Of a stretch of 64,000 nt of DNA, positions 39,786 through 53,100 are shown piece after piece; the stretch's first letter is position 1; each line of letters begins with the position of its first letter. A program made the position numbers and the translations under genes. This DNA is from Dicaeum eximium (Eukaryota; Chordata; Aves; Passeriformes; Dicaeidae), in NCBI GenBank assembly GCA_013396995.1, contig VWZP01002541.1, positions 482,642 through 546,641 on the forward strand. Reading direction: 5' to 3'. The notes below the pieces were generated by a model. It was given only the letters and a program-made list of their open reading frames with translations. It ran no database searches and had not been told where the DNA came from.

Positions 39786-42536
39786 ACAAAAAACTCACAA
39801 AATACCAACACAACCACACCATATGCTACCATAATATATAGTCAATTAATTATACTTATAGTCAGTAATAATACTTATAAACAACACAAGTTTGATTCCC
39901 AGACTACTGCTATACATGTAGTGCCCCAGAGTTCTTAAAGGCAAGATAACACCATTAGAGAAGAGCCTTAAGATTAGGATGCCTTCAGTTACAGTTGTGC
40001 ATCTGACTTAAGACAGCTAAAGCACAGGCTGCTGCTAAAATAACACTTCTGGCCATTCCTTCTATCAGCATTAGCATGGGCAGCTAGGTCAGGTAAGTTT
40101 TCATGTAGCTGAAAAGGAATGCAGGGGCAGAAAAAGAAAGTAAAGTTTTAAAAGTTAGTACCATCACAAAGGAGGAGGAAACAACGTATAGCAAGGACCT
40201 TCACTGCAGTAACAGGACCTTACTGCAGGTTACGAAATCATGGAATGCTATAGGAAAAGCTCAGTAGCCCATTAATCTTTCGAACATAAAATATGGTACC
40301 TTCAATACCCAAAACACAGTCCTTCACCTTATTATAAAGCAAATATCCAGAAGACTGTTAAAAAAACTACAGGAGCAGCAGGCTATGTATGGGCTAAGCT
40401 ATCTGCATATTCAAAACAAAAAGGACACTGGTTTTTTCTGGCTACAAAATGAAGTTATTTGTTGCCAGAAGGTAGAAAGAAGAAAAACCTTGTATCGCTG
40501 ACTTAAAATCAGCAATTTCTTTTCTTGTTATGAAAAGCTAAGACCATTTAATTATTTCTATACTTTGAGGAAAACTACATAATTAAAAGTTTATAAAGGT
40601 AGACCCTTACAAGGTTTTACCAGAAATGTTTGTTTCCAAGTTTCTTCTCAAATACCTGCATCTTTTTACTGTTCATTTGTCAAAAAAGGTGTAATAGCAT
40701 TAAAAAAAAAATTAAAAATTAACCTACTGAAAATGCCATTTCAACTGGCAAGCCCATTATCTGATCTTCAACAATATTTCTTTAAGTCTTAAAATCTTAT
40801 GGCACAATCCCTTGTTAGGCAACTCTATGAAAGGAAAGCTTCACACAAGAATGCAGATTTCTGAAATGCAACACCAGTCGAACTATTTTTCAAGGTGCAC
40901 ATCCTTCTGTAAAGCTATTATTTAAAGAACACTTGGTCCACAAAGTAGAATTTGCTGTTTTCAACACCATGGACAAGATCTGTTACAGAGGCTGGGTGTC
41001 TTCAGAAAAAAATATAAATTCCTATGACTCTCAGCTATGTATTCAGTATGAAGCTTTCACTCACTGGGGTATTAAAATTACAGTACAGTATTATATCTTT
41101 GCTATTTAAACGTAAAGCATTTCAATCTTACAGAATAACTCACTTTCAGACAAGAACTTAAAATTACAATTAATAGAGCCATAGGAGAGAGAACTAATAG
41201 GATGCGCACACCTTTGATGCACACTATCAAAGTAAGTTCTCAAGACTTCATGCTGAGAAAAAATTTCAAGACCACCCCAGACAATAGCAAAGCATTCCCA
41301 AATACTACGTTAAGTATAAAACCAGAACACACTTCAGCTACTTTATACTTTACATATCTTCCTGTATGTTTCAAGATGTTTGAGGCTTTCTTGTTTCCTA
41401 AAAAGAAAGTGTCCAACTGCCATTTCTAAAGAAATTAATTCAACATTGCATGTATCAATATGAAAGGAGTAATAAAGAAGAGGAATAAGACTTAAGTACT
41501 GGACATTAAGTTCAGTGGTGTGTTTGAGTCAGTTGATACTAAAATGGTACACCTAGAGCACAGATATATATGTATGAACAGAGCAGTCAAAGGTACCCAA
41601 GGGAAAGGGTAGATCAGCACAAACATGAGCAGGCTCTGTGTTCCTGCAACTCAGCTGCAACAGAAATAGCAAAGTTGCAGCAACACTGAGCTAAGATATA
41701 AATTAGATAGAATATCATGTACACAGCATAGAATCTGCAGAATACAATTTACATAGACAGATCACAGAGATCACATTTCAGAATACAGATCATACTTTCT
41801 CCTCTCACAAGAGAAAGGGCTCAGTATCGAAATGACCAAGCTATTTACAGATAGATGATGGATGGGAATTTAGGTATCTACTAGAGAGAGAAGGCAGCAT
41901 TCCAAAAGTGATTGAAAAGTTAATTGAAATTTTTCATTCATATCACCAATCTATTAGTATAAACATAATCAAGATATTTGGTGGAGACTTTCTCTAGCAG
42001 TTCTACTCAGCAGGAGCAGAACTGATGATAACCTGAACAGTGAAATTAGAAAGATGCAAGGGACAGGCAATCACTGCTGCAACTTTCCAGCTTTAACTTC
42101 TTTGTTACAGAACCTATTAGTAAATCAGGCATGAAAGAGTCAACCTTTGAAAATGCACTGGTGCATTCAACCTGGGCTATAGACATAAAAATTCCACTTT
42201 CCTCCATGAATGGTACACTTTCAACAACTTTCTATAAATGCTCAGGGTCCAACTAAATACACATAAAATTCATCCATTTTACCCATTAAATCTCGTGTTA
42301 AAATGCAGTTTTTCTATTGTAACTTTTTTCCTAAAAATGAAACTAAGAATAATGATAGATGTCCTCAAAGTAAACTGAACCAAAAGTGGACAAATAAGGG
42401 TAACTGTAAAATAGTTATCTATTCCCAAAGCATTCAGTGTTTTCTTTTATGTTTAGGATCCCTATATTTTTTTTCCACAGATTTATTTCCCTCATACAAA
42501 ATAAGAGAGTTCACAAAAAGCAAGAATAAAACTTAC

Positions 42537-42591
42537 CCCCATTATCTGTTCTCTTTAAAGCACCATCCTTATGAGGGCATAATTCACATCT
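42537..42591 (-). CDS. MLLT10: MLLT10 coding exon 3: start of the zinc knuckle
   Basis: This 55-base micro-like exon encodes residues 84-101 (RCELCPHKDGALKRTDNG) plus one base of codon 102. Cys85 and Cys88 are the first two ligands of the zinc knuckle that bridges the two PHD fingers. The acceptor is TTCCTAG^AGATG and the donor is AATGGGG^GTAAGT, phase 1. It is isolated between introns of about 17.2 kb upstream and 10.4 kb downstream. Skipping it would shift the frame (55 is not a multiple of 3), so it should be constitutive in full-length AF10. Confidence 0.96.
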
Positions 42592-43153
42592 CTAGGAAAA
42601 AAAGCAAAAATAAAATAAAAAAATGGAATGATCATAGAAGCATCGAAAAAGAAACCACACACATTAAAACTTATCTGATATTAAGGAAGCAACCATTCTT
42701 TAAAAGAGAATGGGTGTGTTTTCCCTTCACCTCTACTTTAATATTAATGCTGGTTTGTGAAAAGTAAAGCTTTCTATGACACACATTAAAGCTACTCGCA
42801 GTTCTACCTCCAAGATTTTCTTCCTGGATTCCACACCCTGGAATTCTGGAGACAAGTCTCCAAAAACTATAGGATAGGGTGAACTTAAATGCCAAGAAGC
42901 TTTGACACAGTCCAAAACTCCCTACTGTATTTCCTTCTCCTAGCCTCTCTGTACTGACCAAGATGGCCAATCATGACGAAGTGCTGTGGATATGACCAGC
43001 ACAGGTGCACATAACTATGGCTGGCTACAGAGTCTCTGTTGACTCCCACTTATCCTGAGAGACAAAAACCAACCTCACTTTCTGTCTCAGAAAAAGGAGG
43101 TTGGAAGTTGACAACTGCAGCAAAACCACATGTCTGGAAATAAGCAGTTTGAT

Positions 43154-44078
43154 CACAGAATGACAGAATAAGCTGAGTTGCAAGGGACCCACATGGTTCG
43201 TCAAAGCTCAACTCTTAACTCTGCACAGCACCATCCCAAGAATCCTCCCAATATGCCTGAGAGTATTGTCCAAACACTTCTGGAACTCTGTCAGCACTCT
43301 TGGTGCTTCCTGGGCAGCCTGTTAAGCATGCAACCACACTTTGGGTGAAGAACATTTATCTAATATCCAACCTAAACCTCCCCTGACACAACCTCAGGCC
43401 ACTCCCTTGGGTCCTGTCACTGGTCATCACAGAGAAGAGATTAGTGCCTGACCCTTCTTCTTCCCCTCAGGAGGAAGTTGTAGACTTCAATGATATTTTC
43501 CCTTAGTCTCCTCCAAGGTGAACAACCCAAGAGACCTCAGCTGCTCCTCACATGGCTTCCCCTCAATGCCCTTCACCATACTCACAGCCCTCCATTGGAC
43601 ACTCTAACAGTTTAATGTCTTTTTTATATTGTAGCACCTGAAACTGCTCCCAGCACTCAAGGTGAGGCTGCCCCAGGGCAGAGCAGAGCAGGACAATCCC
43701 CTCCCTTGACCTGCTGGTGATGCTGGGCCTGATGCTCCCCAGGACAGGGTTGGCCCTTTTGGCTGCCAGGGCACTGCTGGCTCAGGTTCAACTTGTCATT
43801 GACCAGGACCTCCAAGTCCCTTCCCACAGGGCTGGCTCTCCAGCCTGTCATTCCCCAGTCTGTCTGTACATCCAGGGTTGTCCCACCCCAGGTGCAGAGT
43901 ATGGCATTTGCCCTTCTAAAACTTCATACTGTTGGTGATTGCCCAGCCCTCTAATTTATGAAGGTCTCTCTACAGGGCCTCCCTGCCTTCAAGGGATTTA
44001 ACAGCTCCTGCCAGTTTTCTATTATCCGCCAACTTGCTTAGTGGATCTTCCAGTCCTGGGTCAAAGTCATTTATGATG
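43154..44078 (-). mobile_element. CR1 LINE 3' fragment, 5'-truncated, sense to MLLT10
   Basis: The plus strand is the reverse complement of a CR1 3' region. The left border has the CR1 terminal 8-base repeat (CACAGAAT GACAGAAT on plus; ATTCTGTC ATTCTGTG in sense). It then continues through the 3' UTR and the end of ORF2, with blocks such as CTGTCACTGGTCATCACAGA and GAGGCTGCCCCAGGGCAGAG. It breaks off at about 44078, a normal 5' truncation for target-primed LINE insertion. It is several to many percent diverged and cannot move. Confidence 0.92.
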
Positions 44079-44958
44079 TAATATTCTTCCAAAACACACC
44101 AGGATCACAACAGAACAGTTTTTCTGCTATCACTGCCTCCTATCAAGTGCCTAATATCATGTTTATCTCTAAGAATCCTACAGCATGCCAATTCCAAACC
44201 AGAGATGACAGAAATTACTAGATTTGACACACGTTCCACTTCAAGTGCTCCACATTACAAGCACAGGAACACCACTGTAGAGGATCCTATACCTAGGAAT
44301 CACCATATTACAACCTTTATATATTTCCAGATTAGGGATGACTCAAAGCATACAAACCTAATAATCTTCTTAAGCAAATCAAGATCATCAGGTGCAAACT
44401 TAACACCATATCCTCCAAATAGAGTGGGACACCTGTTCTCACTGTTCCCTGAACAGAGCTATTCCCCATTACCAGCTAACTGTCAAGACAGCAGATAAAG
44501 GAGCCTACGATGCTAGAAGCGCCTTAGAAACAGATTGTGCAAACTTATTTGAGGAACTAGAAATTCCATTCCTGACATTCATATGGTAAAGTGCATCTCA
44601 AGGACTATCTTAAACTGTAAGAAATTTGTAAGACTATCTTTCTTAACCCGTAAAACATTTGATATTAGCAGCAAAGAGGCTTTCATGGAGGGTAAAGCAG
44701 AAAAAAACTTATATTACTTTTTCTCAGTGCACTGGTATAGAGAGTTGCACACAGAAAGAAGAATCTTTAGGATTGTAGCCTTTTGTCTTTTGCTTCACTC
44801 ATCTCTCTCACACACTCATTAAAATTATCAGCAATTTATTGAAAGACAGCATTAAGTCCATGGCAAAATTTAGATACAAAAGTGGCTGAAAATGTCTTAA
44901 TCATTCTGCAAGTTGCCTGCAGACTTGGATCATTACTTTTTTTTAATAGTCAAGACAC

Positions 44959-44984
44959 TGAAATGAACTGATCAGTTCATTTCA
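44959..44984. repeat. Perfect 26-bp palindrome
   Basis: Thirteen bases (TGAAATGAACTGA) are followed directly by their exact reverse complement, centred between 44971 and 44972 with no spacer. It is in intron 2, away from any recognised repeat. It could extrude as a short cruciform or bind a dimeric factor. No match to a known site is claimed. Confidence 0.85.
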
Positions 44985-45625
44985 AACAAAATCCTACATA
45001 CTCAGTATATTTGTGAGATGTATCTTAAACCTTCAGCTCTCCAAATATTAAATACTAAAGCGCTGAGACACACAGTAGCAACAGTTTCATTTCAGTGAAT
45101 TTCTAATACACTGAACCAGACTCCTCAAGAAAGAAGCCTGGTATGTATTGATGGTCACAGGGCAATAAAGTTTGCTCCCCAAAGCTGCAAGCTGGCAGCT
45201 TAGAGCCAATGAGATGAGATGATGTAACTTAGAGAAGCTTTTAACAGCTTCTACCTTGCCCCACCTCTGCAAGCCTCTGGAAGTCTGACACACATTTTCA
45301 CTAGTGGCGAAACCAGTTCAGGAGGTTCTCTTCTTCACCTCTCCCTCATTAATTTCTCCCTCCACCACTCCCTCAGCTCAACACAACTGTTGGGCTGCCC
45401 CTTAGAACAGATCAGTGAAATAGAACAAATAAACTTTTTAACATTTTTAATTCATGTATATCACTGATGCTATTTAAGTATAATCCCACAAACAGTTTCA
45501 TCAGCAAAACTGAAGGCAGGGATCCACAGCACTGCAGCACCAGTAATTAAAGAATTAGCAAGCTTCTTATGCAAACTTTACCACACAATAAAATGATCAC
45601 AGGACACTAAGATGCAATGAATTGA

Positions 45626-45943
45626 GCCAGTCGTTTATGCAGAAGAGTTAAGTATGCTCCATTCAGTCTCATCAGCTTCACCGGATTTATTTTTGTCCCC
45701 TATGTCTACAAGGCCTCAGGTCGCTCATTAACCTCTGCAGTCCTCTCTGCAGTCAGAGAAGATGCAAGACAGAAAACTGAAGTGGAGGACGAAGTTTTGA
45801 CAGTAGAAGAAAACTTGAGTGCAGAATTGCATTCATCTCTCATGGTGCTGAGAATTGGTAACTCTGCAGAGATATCTGCACTTGATGACAGAGCACTTCT
45901 GGTACCATTAAATCTGGCTACAATCTGCAATAAAGTAGCACCC
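45626..45943 (+). other. Unexplained 106-codon stop-free segment, open on both strands
   Basis: On the plus strand the frame after TGA (45623-45625) stays open to TAA at 45944. It reads protein-like (for example SAVREDARQKTEVEDEV and RIGNSAEISALDD) but has no early ATG. On the minus strand, 45706-45930 encodes a 74-residue Ser-rich peptide starting MQIVARFNGTRSALSSSAD. The segment is less AT-rich than its surroundings. It could be an exon, a pseudogene fragment or chance. I do not recognise it. Confidence 0.25.
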
Positions 45944-47237
45944 TAAATAACAGAACAGACAGGTACCCCGAGCCCTTCTATTTCCCTTTCTCTGCATTAG
46001 GAACCCATCTCATTCCCAGCCTCCACGCTCTCAGATTCCGTCACCCATTTCTGCTCTGCCAAGTTTCAATACACACCATGTAGTAAAACCAGGAGCTTTG
46101 CCAGGTGGGAACTGTGAATCTCATGCCTTGAGACAAGTAGCTAGCAGAGAATTTTTTTTCTCTGAACTAACACTTCATTACTAGTTCTAAAATGGATGGA
46201 ATATTATGTTGATCCTTTTACCATGCATGTTGATGATGCAACACATTATATGAATAATCTGATGATCCAAACAGATGGTCTCTAATATTTGAGCACACAG
46301 ACCATGACAGGGTTCTTTTCTCCAGGTGTGTGTTATAAGTCTTATCTCTGGCAAAGATTTCTGACACAGATTTATTGTCTGAGCATTCAGAAACACTGTG
46401 GGGAACTTCTAAACCAGCCGTGTAGGGCAGAGGGAGAAGGTAGCAGGGTAGGTAGCAGAAGATACACCACCCACAAGACACCACAACACAAATAGGGCAA
46501 GCTGCTGTGACTGATCAACAATTCAAATAAACATCATCAGGTTAAGCAGTGCAAATGTGAACACTACAGAGGCTGATTGTGACCCTAGAGAATCACCACA
46601 TCCTTTGGTGTGCTAAAGGGCACTAGTCCAAGAGAGAGGTGCAGCAATGCATGTGGTGCTGTAGGTACAGGCAGCTGAATTAAATCTGAAGAGAGTGAAG
46701 AGACAAATACTGGCTGAAGGAACACAATGAAGTTGTAGAAAATGACATCATTCTTTTCCTTCCTGTCCTTAGAGAGTGTTAGGACATCTCATTTTCGCAG
46801 CTCTTTGGTGGAAGAGACTAAGTTCATAGATCTAGCTTCTGTCCATGCAGAATTGGGGTGAACTCTCAGCAGGAATGGCTTTAGACTATGAGGTCTCCTG
46901 TAGAGGACTAAAGTGAAACCAATCTCAGAGCTGTGAAGCTGGCAGAGTCTGACAGTGTGACTGTCACAACTCACTTCTGAGCTACATAAACAGCAACTTA
47001 ATTAATCAAACAAAGACTGAGCCTATACCTTTAGAATTCAGGCAAACTGAGATTGCCTGGGTCTGATGAAAAAACTCACTGCCTCCTGAGGAGTCCAGTC
47101 TTTAAAACATCACCCAGCAGAGTACTAAAATCAGAAGCATGAGAGATCCATGCAGAAAAAGAAAGAAATATTTTATCTCCTCAACATTATTTAAAAAAGT
47201 AAAAATAACCAAGAAATACAGAACTGGAATAATAATT

Positions 47238-47268
47238 AAAAAGAAAAAAAAAAAAAGGAAAAAAAAAC
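47238..47268 (+). repeat. A-rich low-complexity run
   Basis: About 30 bases of A broken by single or double G in intron 2. It is low complexity. Confidence 0.7.
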
Positions 47269-48205
47269 CACCCAGAGGTGTCCACTAGAGATACCCATCA
47301 GAAAAAATCTGCAAGAATGGAAGGCCAAAGTAAAACAAGGAGCTAAATAATTCCAGTTTCCCATACTGAATCAGTTACAGTCCAACTTGGCTCCACTGCA
47401 TGGTGGTATAAAGTGTTCTTCCTCTATTCTAGATAAATATGCCTTTCCATTTTAACTAGGACTAAGAACTAGCTTAACCAGCATTAGGTAACATTATACA
47501 AATACCATTTTTCAAGTCTTTTTGGTAAACCTAGCTCTACCAACTTTTTAACTGGAAAGGCATAGAGAAACTGCTTCAATCCAAGAGATTAGCTTATTCA
47601 TGCTGAAATTAAGAGCAAAAGGCACACAGTAAACAGGGAAGATAAAGAGAGACAGGGGCAAGACTATACAAGCAGGAGAGAAGAAGAAAAATAGTAATAG
47701 GAATATAACATTGTTCTTCCCTCAGGGTTCTGAAAATTTGGAGCACATTCATAAAGCATCATCTGCAGACATCCATTATGTGCTGTCTCTTGTTATAAGA
47801 AAACAAAGGTCAAAGAATTCTTGTGCAAGTAATTTACTGAACTGTGGCCCAAGCTAGGCCATTGGAACCATTCACCTGAATAATGACTGTCAACCAAGTA
47901 AAATCCTGCAGGACTGAATTCCCAGCATTGCAATGAGGCAATAAAACGTTTCTTTCAATGTGACCTGTTAACCTAAATAACACAAGAGCTCCAGCAGATT
48001 AAACAGACCACAGTTCCTTAAAGTTAGCCAAGACATCAGGCTGCAGTTCCAGCTGACTTTACTACAGGCTCACTTTAACGTACCATAATTGCACTATGCT
48101 GTCAGAAGATCACTGACCATCCCCTGCCGTGTCCTTTCTACTGTCTTCCTTGCTTTGGGAAAAGCATTCAACTGGCTATATGGAAATCCTTACCAGCAAC
48201 CTCAA

Positions 48206-48223
48206 TTTTTTTTTTTTTTTTTT
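48206..48223 (+). repeat. Poly(T) run, 18 bases
   Basis: A pure T homopolymer in intron 2, which is poly(A) in the MLLT10 transcript. It is a simple repeat only. Confidence 0.8.
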
Positions 48224-48416
48224 AAAGCCAGATCACTTCTCTGAGCCACCTTTCCGTAAGGCTACATGACCAACGTCAGACAACAAACTTAAAAGGAACA
48301 CAGACAGGTGGCCAGGAAAAGATATAAAGGATATCATTACCTTATCTGGGAGGTGGCATTATCTACACTGGCTACAAATCAGAGTAAAAGTCCAACCAAA
48401 GGCCTTACTTTAAAAA

Positions 48417-48465
48417 GGACGGAAGGAAGGATGGACAGAAGGACAGACGGAAGGACGGACAGAAG
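48417..48465 (+). repeat. Degenerate (GGAA/GGAC)n tetranucleotide repeat
   Basis: A purine-rich run built of GGAA, GGAC and GGACAGAC units, in intron 2 about 600 bases before the antisense CR1 fragment. It is a simple repeat with interruptions. Confidence 0.8.
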
Positions 48466-49065
48466 ACACACTTGAAACAATTTTATGTTGGTAGTAATAC
48501 AGACAGATTTCTTGCTCAATTTTGTTTTGATATTCCCTGACATTCATGTATTTCAAGATTTTCAACAGACATCAGCCATATATGCAAAATGCTGCATTTG
48601 GAAGCTTAAATTCCCTGTCAAGGTGCGTATACCCGGCACAACATACTTCCAGAATAGTTTCTATTATCCAAAGTACATTTTGATCACAGAATTACTGTTT
48701 CATACTGCTTGACAACAGGAGAAAAACACCAAAACCCTAAGCCCCAACAGTATTTAACTGAAAGAAACAACTCTGTGAGGTTGCAATGCATGATCCATGA
48801 AGTTACAAATAACAAAAATAGAGAGTTACATACAATCAGCATAACAGTTCTTGAAACCCAATGCTCGATCTCTTTCAATTTTTTTCATCAACAGGAGTTA
48901 AAAGTTATCAGACAAAACATTTTATTCTGCTGCTCCCGTTAATCATTAAGCAAACAGAAGAATGGTTAAATCCATTTGCTGCAATTTTAGTTCACATCTT
49001 AGGGAAAACATGAGCTGGAAGACAGAAGCAGAGAACAGCATGGAGTCCCCAAAATCCAGGAGGAA

Positions 49066-50160
49066 AAGTGTCAGTGACCTGCCATGCCATTTAGACAGCC
49101 ACAAGTCTATGGGGCTGGATGGGATCCACCCAACAGTACTGAGGGAGCTGGCAGAAGAGCTTGCCAATACACTTTCAACCATTTACTAGCAGCCCTGGCT
49201 AACCAGGGAGGTCTCAGCTGACTGGAGATTAGCAACTGAGACACCTATCTACAAGAAAGGCTGAAAGAAGACCCAGGGAATTGCAGGACTATCATCCTAA
49301 CCTCAGTGCTGGGGAGGTCATGAAGCAGATCACCTTGAGTGCCATCACAGGGCACATGCTGAACAACCAGGGAAATCAGGCCCAGCCAGCATGGGCAGGT
49401 CCTGATTGACCAACCTGATCTCCTTGGTTGACACACTTAGTGACAACCACACGAAGTGACACACTTAGTGGATGAGTGAAAGGCTGTAGCTGTGCCTACC
49501 TGGACTTCAAGAAAGCCTTTGCCACCATTTCCCACAGCATCTCCTGCAGGAACTGGCTGCTCATGGCTGGCTGGGTGCTCTGTTGGATGGATGGGAAACT
49601 GCTGGGATGGCCAGGCCCAGAGGGTGCTGGTGAATGGAATTACATCCAGTGGTGTCCCCAGGGCTCAGTGCTGGCACCAGTTCTGTTTCAGATCTTTACC
49701 AATGATCCACATGAGGGGATCCAGGGCACCCCCAGTCACTTTGCAGACACACAGAGTTGGGTGGGAGTGCTGATGTGCAGGAGGGCAGGAAGGCTCTGCA
49801 GGGGGATCTGGACAGGCTGCACTGAGGGGGAGAGGCCAGAGGGCTGAGGTTCAACAAGGCCAAGTGCCAGGGCCTGGCCCTGCCCTTGGGTCACAACAAG
49901 CCCTGCAGCTACAGGCTGGGGAGAGTGGCAGGAAAGATGCCGGCAGGAAAAGGTCCTGGGGGTGCTGAACAGCAGCTGAACATGAGCCAGCGAGTGCCCA
50001 GGTGGCCAAGAGGCCAATGGCATCCTGGCCTGCATCAGCAACAGAGTGGCCAGCAGGAGCAGGGCAGTGACCATAACCCTGTACTCAGCACTGGTGAGGC
50101 CACACCTCAAACCCTGAGTCCAGTTTTGTGCTCCTCACTACAAGAGATGCTGGAGAGAGT
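49066..50160 (+). mobile_element. CR1 LINE fragment: decayed reverse transcriptase region
   Basis: The plus strand encodes recognisable CR1 ORF2 blocks broken over several frames. HLDSHKSMGLDGIHPTVLRE and ELAEELANTLSTIY come first, then AYLDFKKAFATISHSI, then the RT block that is GVPQGSVLxPVLF in intact CR1, and finally HNKPCSYRLG and LNMSQRVPRWP. The FADD catalytic box is degraded to FADTQ, and frames change at least twice, so it is a dead pseudogene copy. A 14-base repeat (TGACACACTTAGTG) appears twice at about 49433 and 49461. The copy lacks the CR1 3' end, which is unusual. Its GC content is well above the flanking intron. Confidence 0.92.
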
Positions 50161-53100
50161 AAACCACTCTGAACACAAAGTTTATTAAAAATCACATCTA
50201 AAATTTCAGTTATGCCAATGCTGTACATACATCATCCAACCTATACATAACTATTTGAAATTTATTCAATTCTTCCAACGAAAAATTATCTTCTAAGCTC
50301 AAAACATTTTTGTTATTTATTTTCCTTCTCCCCTAAAGGATCTGAAATTAGTATTTCATTTTCTCCAGGGGAAAGAATCCTATATTTTCTAATTTCCTTT
50401 TATACTTTCCATGTTCCTCTTAGCCTAGTGTGTTTTCTTCAATAGGAAAAAAATAAAAGTAAAAATATAACACACGTACATTGGAATGGAAACACTGAAG
50501 ATAGGAAAAATTATCTTTTCCCCCTAATAAACCTGGAAAAATTAGGGGTAGTTTAGTGATTAATTTGTGTTGGATTCAGAAAAATATGGTATTGAACAAC
50601 CAATGTAAACACAGCTCCATCTGAAGATTCCATATTCTGAAGACACTTCAATGCAAGTGTGCTAATTGAAATTAAGAACCACAGAAAACTAGAGTATAGT
50701 TAATAGAAAAACTGACTCAAATTCAGCTAATCAGAGCCTACCTACAGAAAAACAAGTATCTTAAGAGTCTACAAAGGAACAGTTTTTGCAAGACTAGACA
50801 ACAAAAAGAAAAACCCGCAGACAATTTGCAGAGTAGTGCAAACCAGTACACTGCTGCCAAGACATTTCATCTGAAAATTTAGATCTTTCCATAAATTCTA
50901 TCAATAGATGCAAATTTACAGGCAGTTAGCACAAGAACAGACCCAGCAACAAGGTATGCACCAGACTGACCACATCTACATGTGCTGGCAACAGCTTACC
51001 CCCACCCTCAGCTGTGGTATCTCATCTTTCTATTCTCTGTTTCAAGCCATCTTCAATGAAGCAAGATCACTACTGCCAACATACAAAGACTAATCAGGGA
51101 AGATCAACATATCAGCCCTTGAAGCCTCCAGAAAGTCCAGTAAAACTCACAAGCATTTCCAGCAGCTGCTGAAAATCACTGAACCTCTACTCACACCAAA
51201 CTTAGGCTATCTATTCATACCAAATGTTTTTACTCTGATATTTTACTGATAATTTCTTTTGTGCTTTTTCTTTAAAACTGATTTTGGTACTATGGAAATT
51301 ATCATTAGAGTTTCTTTCTATTTTAACGTCCATGCTTATAATACTTGCCAGAGTGAGAAGTTAATTTTTCCCCTGCTCAATACAGCAAAAAGGATGAGCT
51401 GCTTTAGGAACAGGTGGCCCAGCCAAAGAAGAGACTTCTATCTCCAAAACCAAATCCACACTTCTTTATTTATTTATCAGTTTCTAAACTACAGTGGGAT
51501 AGCAATATACTTTATCAATATTCAACCTACGGTATCTTAAGTGCTTATAAACCCTATATAAAACTTATAAACTCTCAAAATACCCACCTTCACTATTTTG
51601 ATCTAAATGACTTCATAAATGATAGTTTACAACCATGCCAGAATTTGAAGCAGAAGTCAGCAAAGAGCTAACTACACAATTTTTCAAATATCCAAAAAGA
51701 GGCAAATTAAAGTTGCAATGTTTCACTATGATTCACACCAGGCTCCAGTGTTCATAAACCACAATGAAGAACCAACAGGAATCAAAGTATCTTCTGCTAC
51801 ATCCAAGAATCCCCAACTGGCTGACATCACTAATAGAGGAAACGAATGCATGCTGTCAGTACTTCTCTTCCAAAGTGCTATGTTCTGCAACTTGACAACT
51901 TAAAAAATTAAGTCTTCTTCATCTTCAAATAACCATTTCATGATGCTGACAAATTTGCCAAATCTCTGCCCCATCTCTATTCAGTCATCTGTCCCAGGAG
52001 AAGGAAAGAACTTTTTTTTCAAGCAGACAGTTGACAGCTAAAAGAAAAACAGACTGACTACCTGAAGCATTTTGGGGTTTATACCTGGATAAATTAAAGA
52101 GACTCAATCTAGTTCTTTTTATCAAGGCATCAGATAAAAATATATGCAGATTTAGGTAGTTCTGTCAAAAACATCTACTATAGATAATAAATTTGTAGAA
52201 TATGACAAGAAGATTAGAAGCACTCAACATGCAAATCAGCATTCTTCCAAGACCATCCCCTCAGTAAGTACTACAGGTGACATTCAGTCATACTTTCACT
52301 CAGTGTATGTAAGGTAACTGGAAGCGAGAAAATGTAGAGTACAATGTAACACAGTGATGACACACAAGGTGTATCATGATCTGGCTACTCCAACTTTGGA
52401 AGTCCAAAACCATAAATCTTTCACCATATACTTAAGACTAGTAAGCCCTTCTAGATGTTGCAACAATCCAAATTATGAACACACAAAGTTTAAGATGCAC
52501 ACACTAATTTTCAATATAAAGCATCAGAAGGCTATGAGAAATGCCTGTCACATTTGGCTGCGTTTCCAACCAAACATCCAATTTTTTTATCAGCCTGAAA
52601 GTATGTGACTGACCCAATTTAATCTACATGAAAAAAATACAGTATGCAATGGTTCATTTCAGTGTTCTTCTGCAACATCACAGCTTTACCCTAAGAATTC
52701 GTAGCTATAAAATGTTAGCATCAATGCTAACCAAGGCTTCTTACAAGTTGAGGAACTCCTTGCTTACTTTAGAGACTTTTTCTGCCAGTGAATACAATGA
52801 AACAAACAGTCATAAAACATTTCCACATAAGGATTATGCAATTCCTGTAAGGGAAAATGTTTTGTCCTAGCCTCACTTTGGTTAGTAATTTTGTCAAAGA
52901 ACCTTTAGGCTATTTACTGAAGTACCTGTTATATTGACACCTATGCTAAAAAATTTTCGACCAAGTCCTACTTGAAAGATGCAACATTATTTTAAAGCCT
53001 GAATACTCTATGTAACCATGATTTGCATAATGTCATTATAACCTACTGCACAAATTACATGTACATTTCAGTAAACTGTAGCTAATCCGAATTTAAATGA

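Larger units (their letters stand above)
32133..42536 (-). other. MLLT10: MLLT10 intron 3 (10.4 kb)
   Basis: This is AT-rich sequence without a recognised interspersed repeat or second gene. It holds small simple repeats (33285-33316, and a purine-rich patch at 39711-39785). All open frames here are short and have no recognisable protein content. Confidence 0.75.

Noticed and set aside
42303..42767. 154-residue plus ORF opposite coding exon 3
   Set aside because: It overlaps the real exon on the other strand, is Lys/Asn/Phe-rich as expected from AT-rich intron, and has no recognisable motif.
49476..49847. 123-residue ORF with YLDFKKAF as a possible domesticated reverse transcriptase
   Set aside because: It is a frame of a decayed CR1. 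The FADD box is degraded, other RT blocks are in different frames, and there is no sign of selection.
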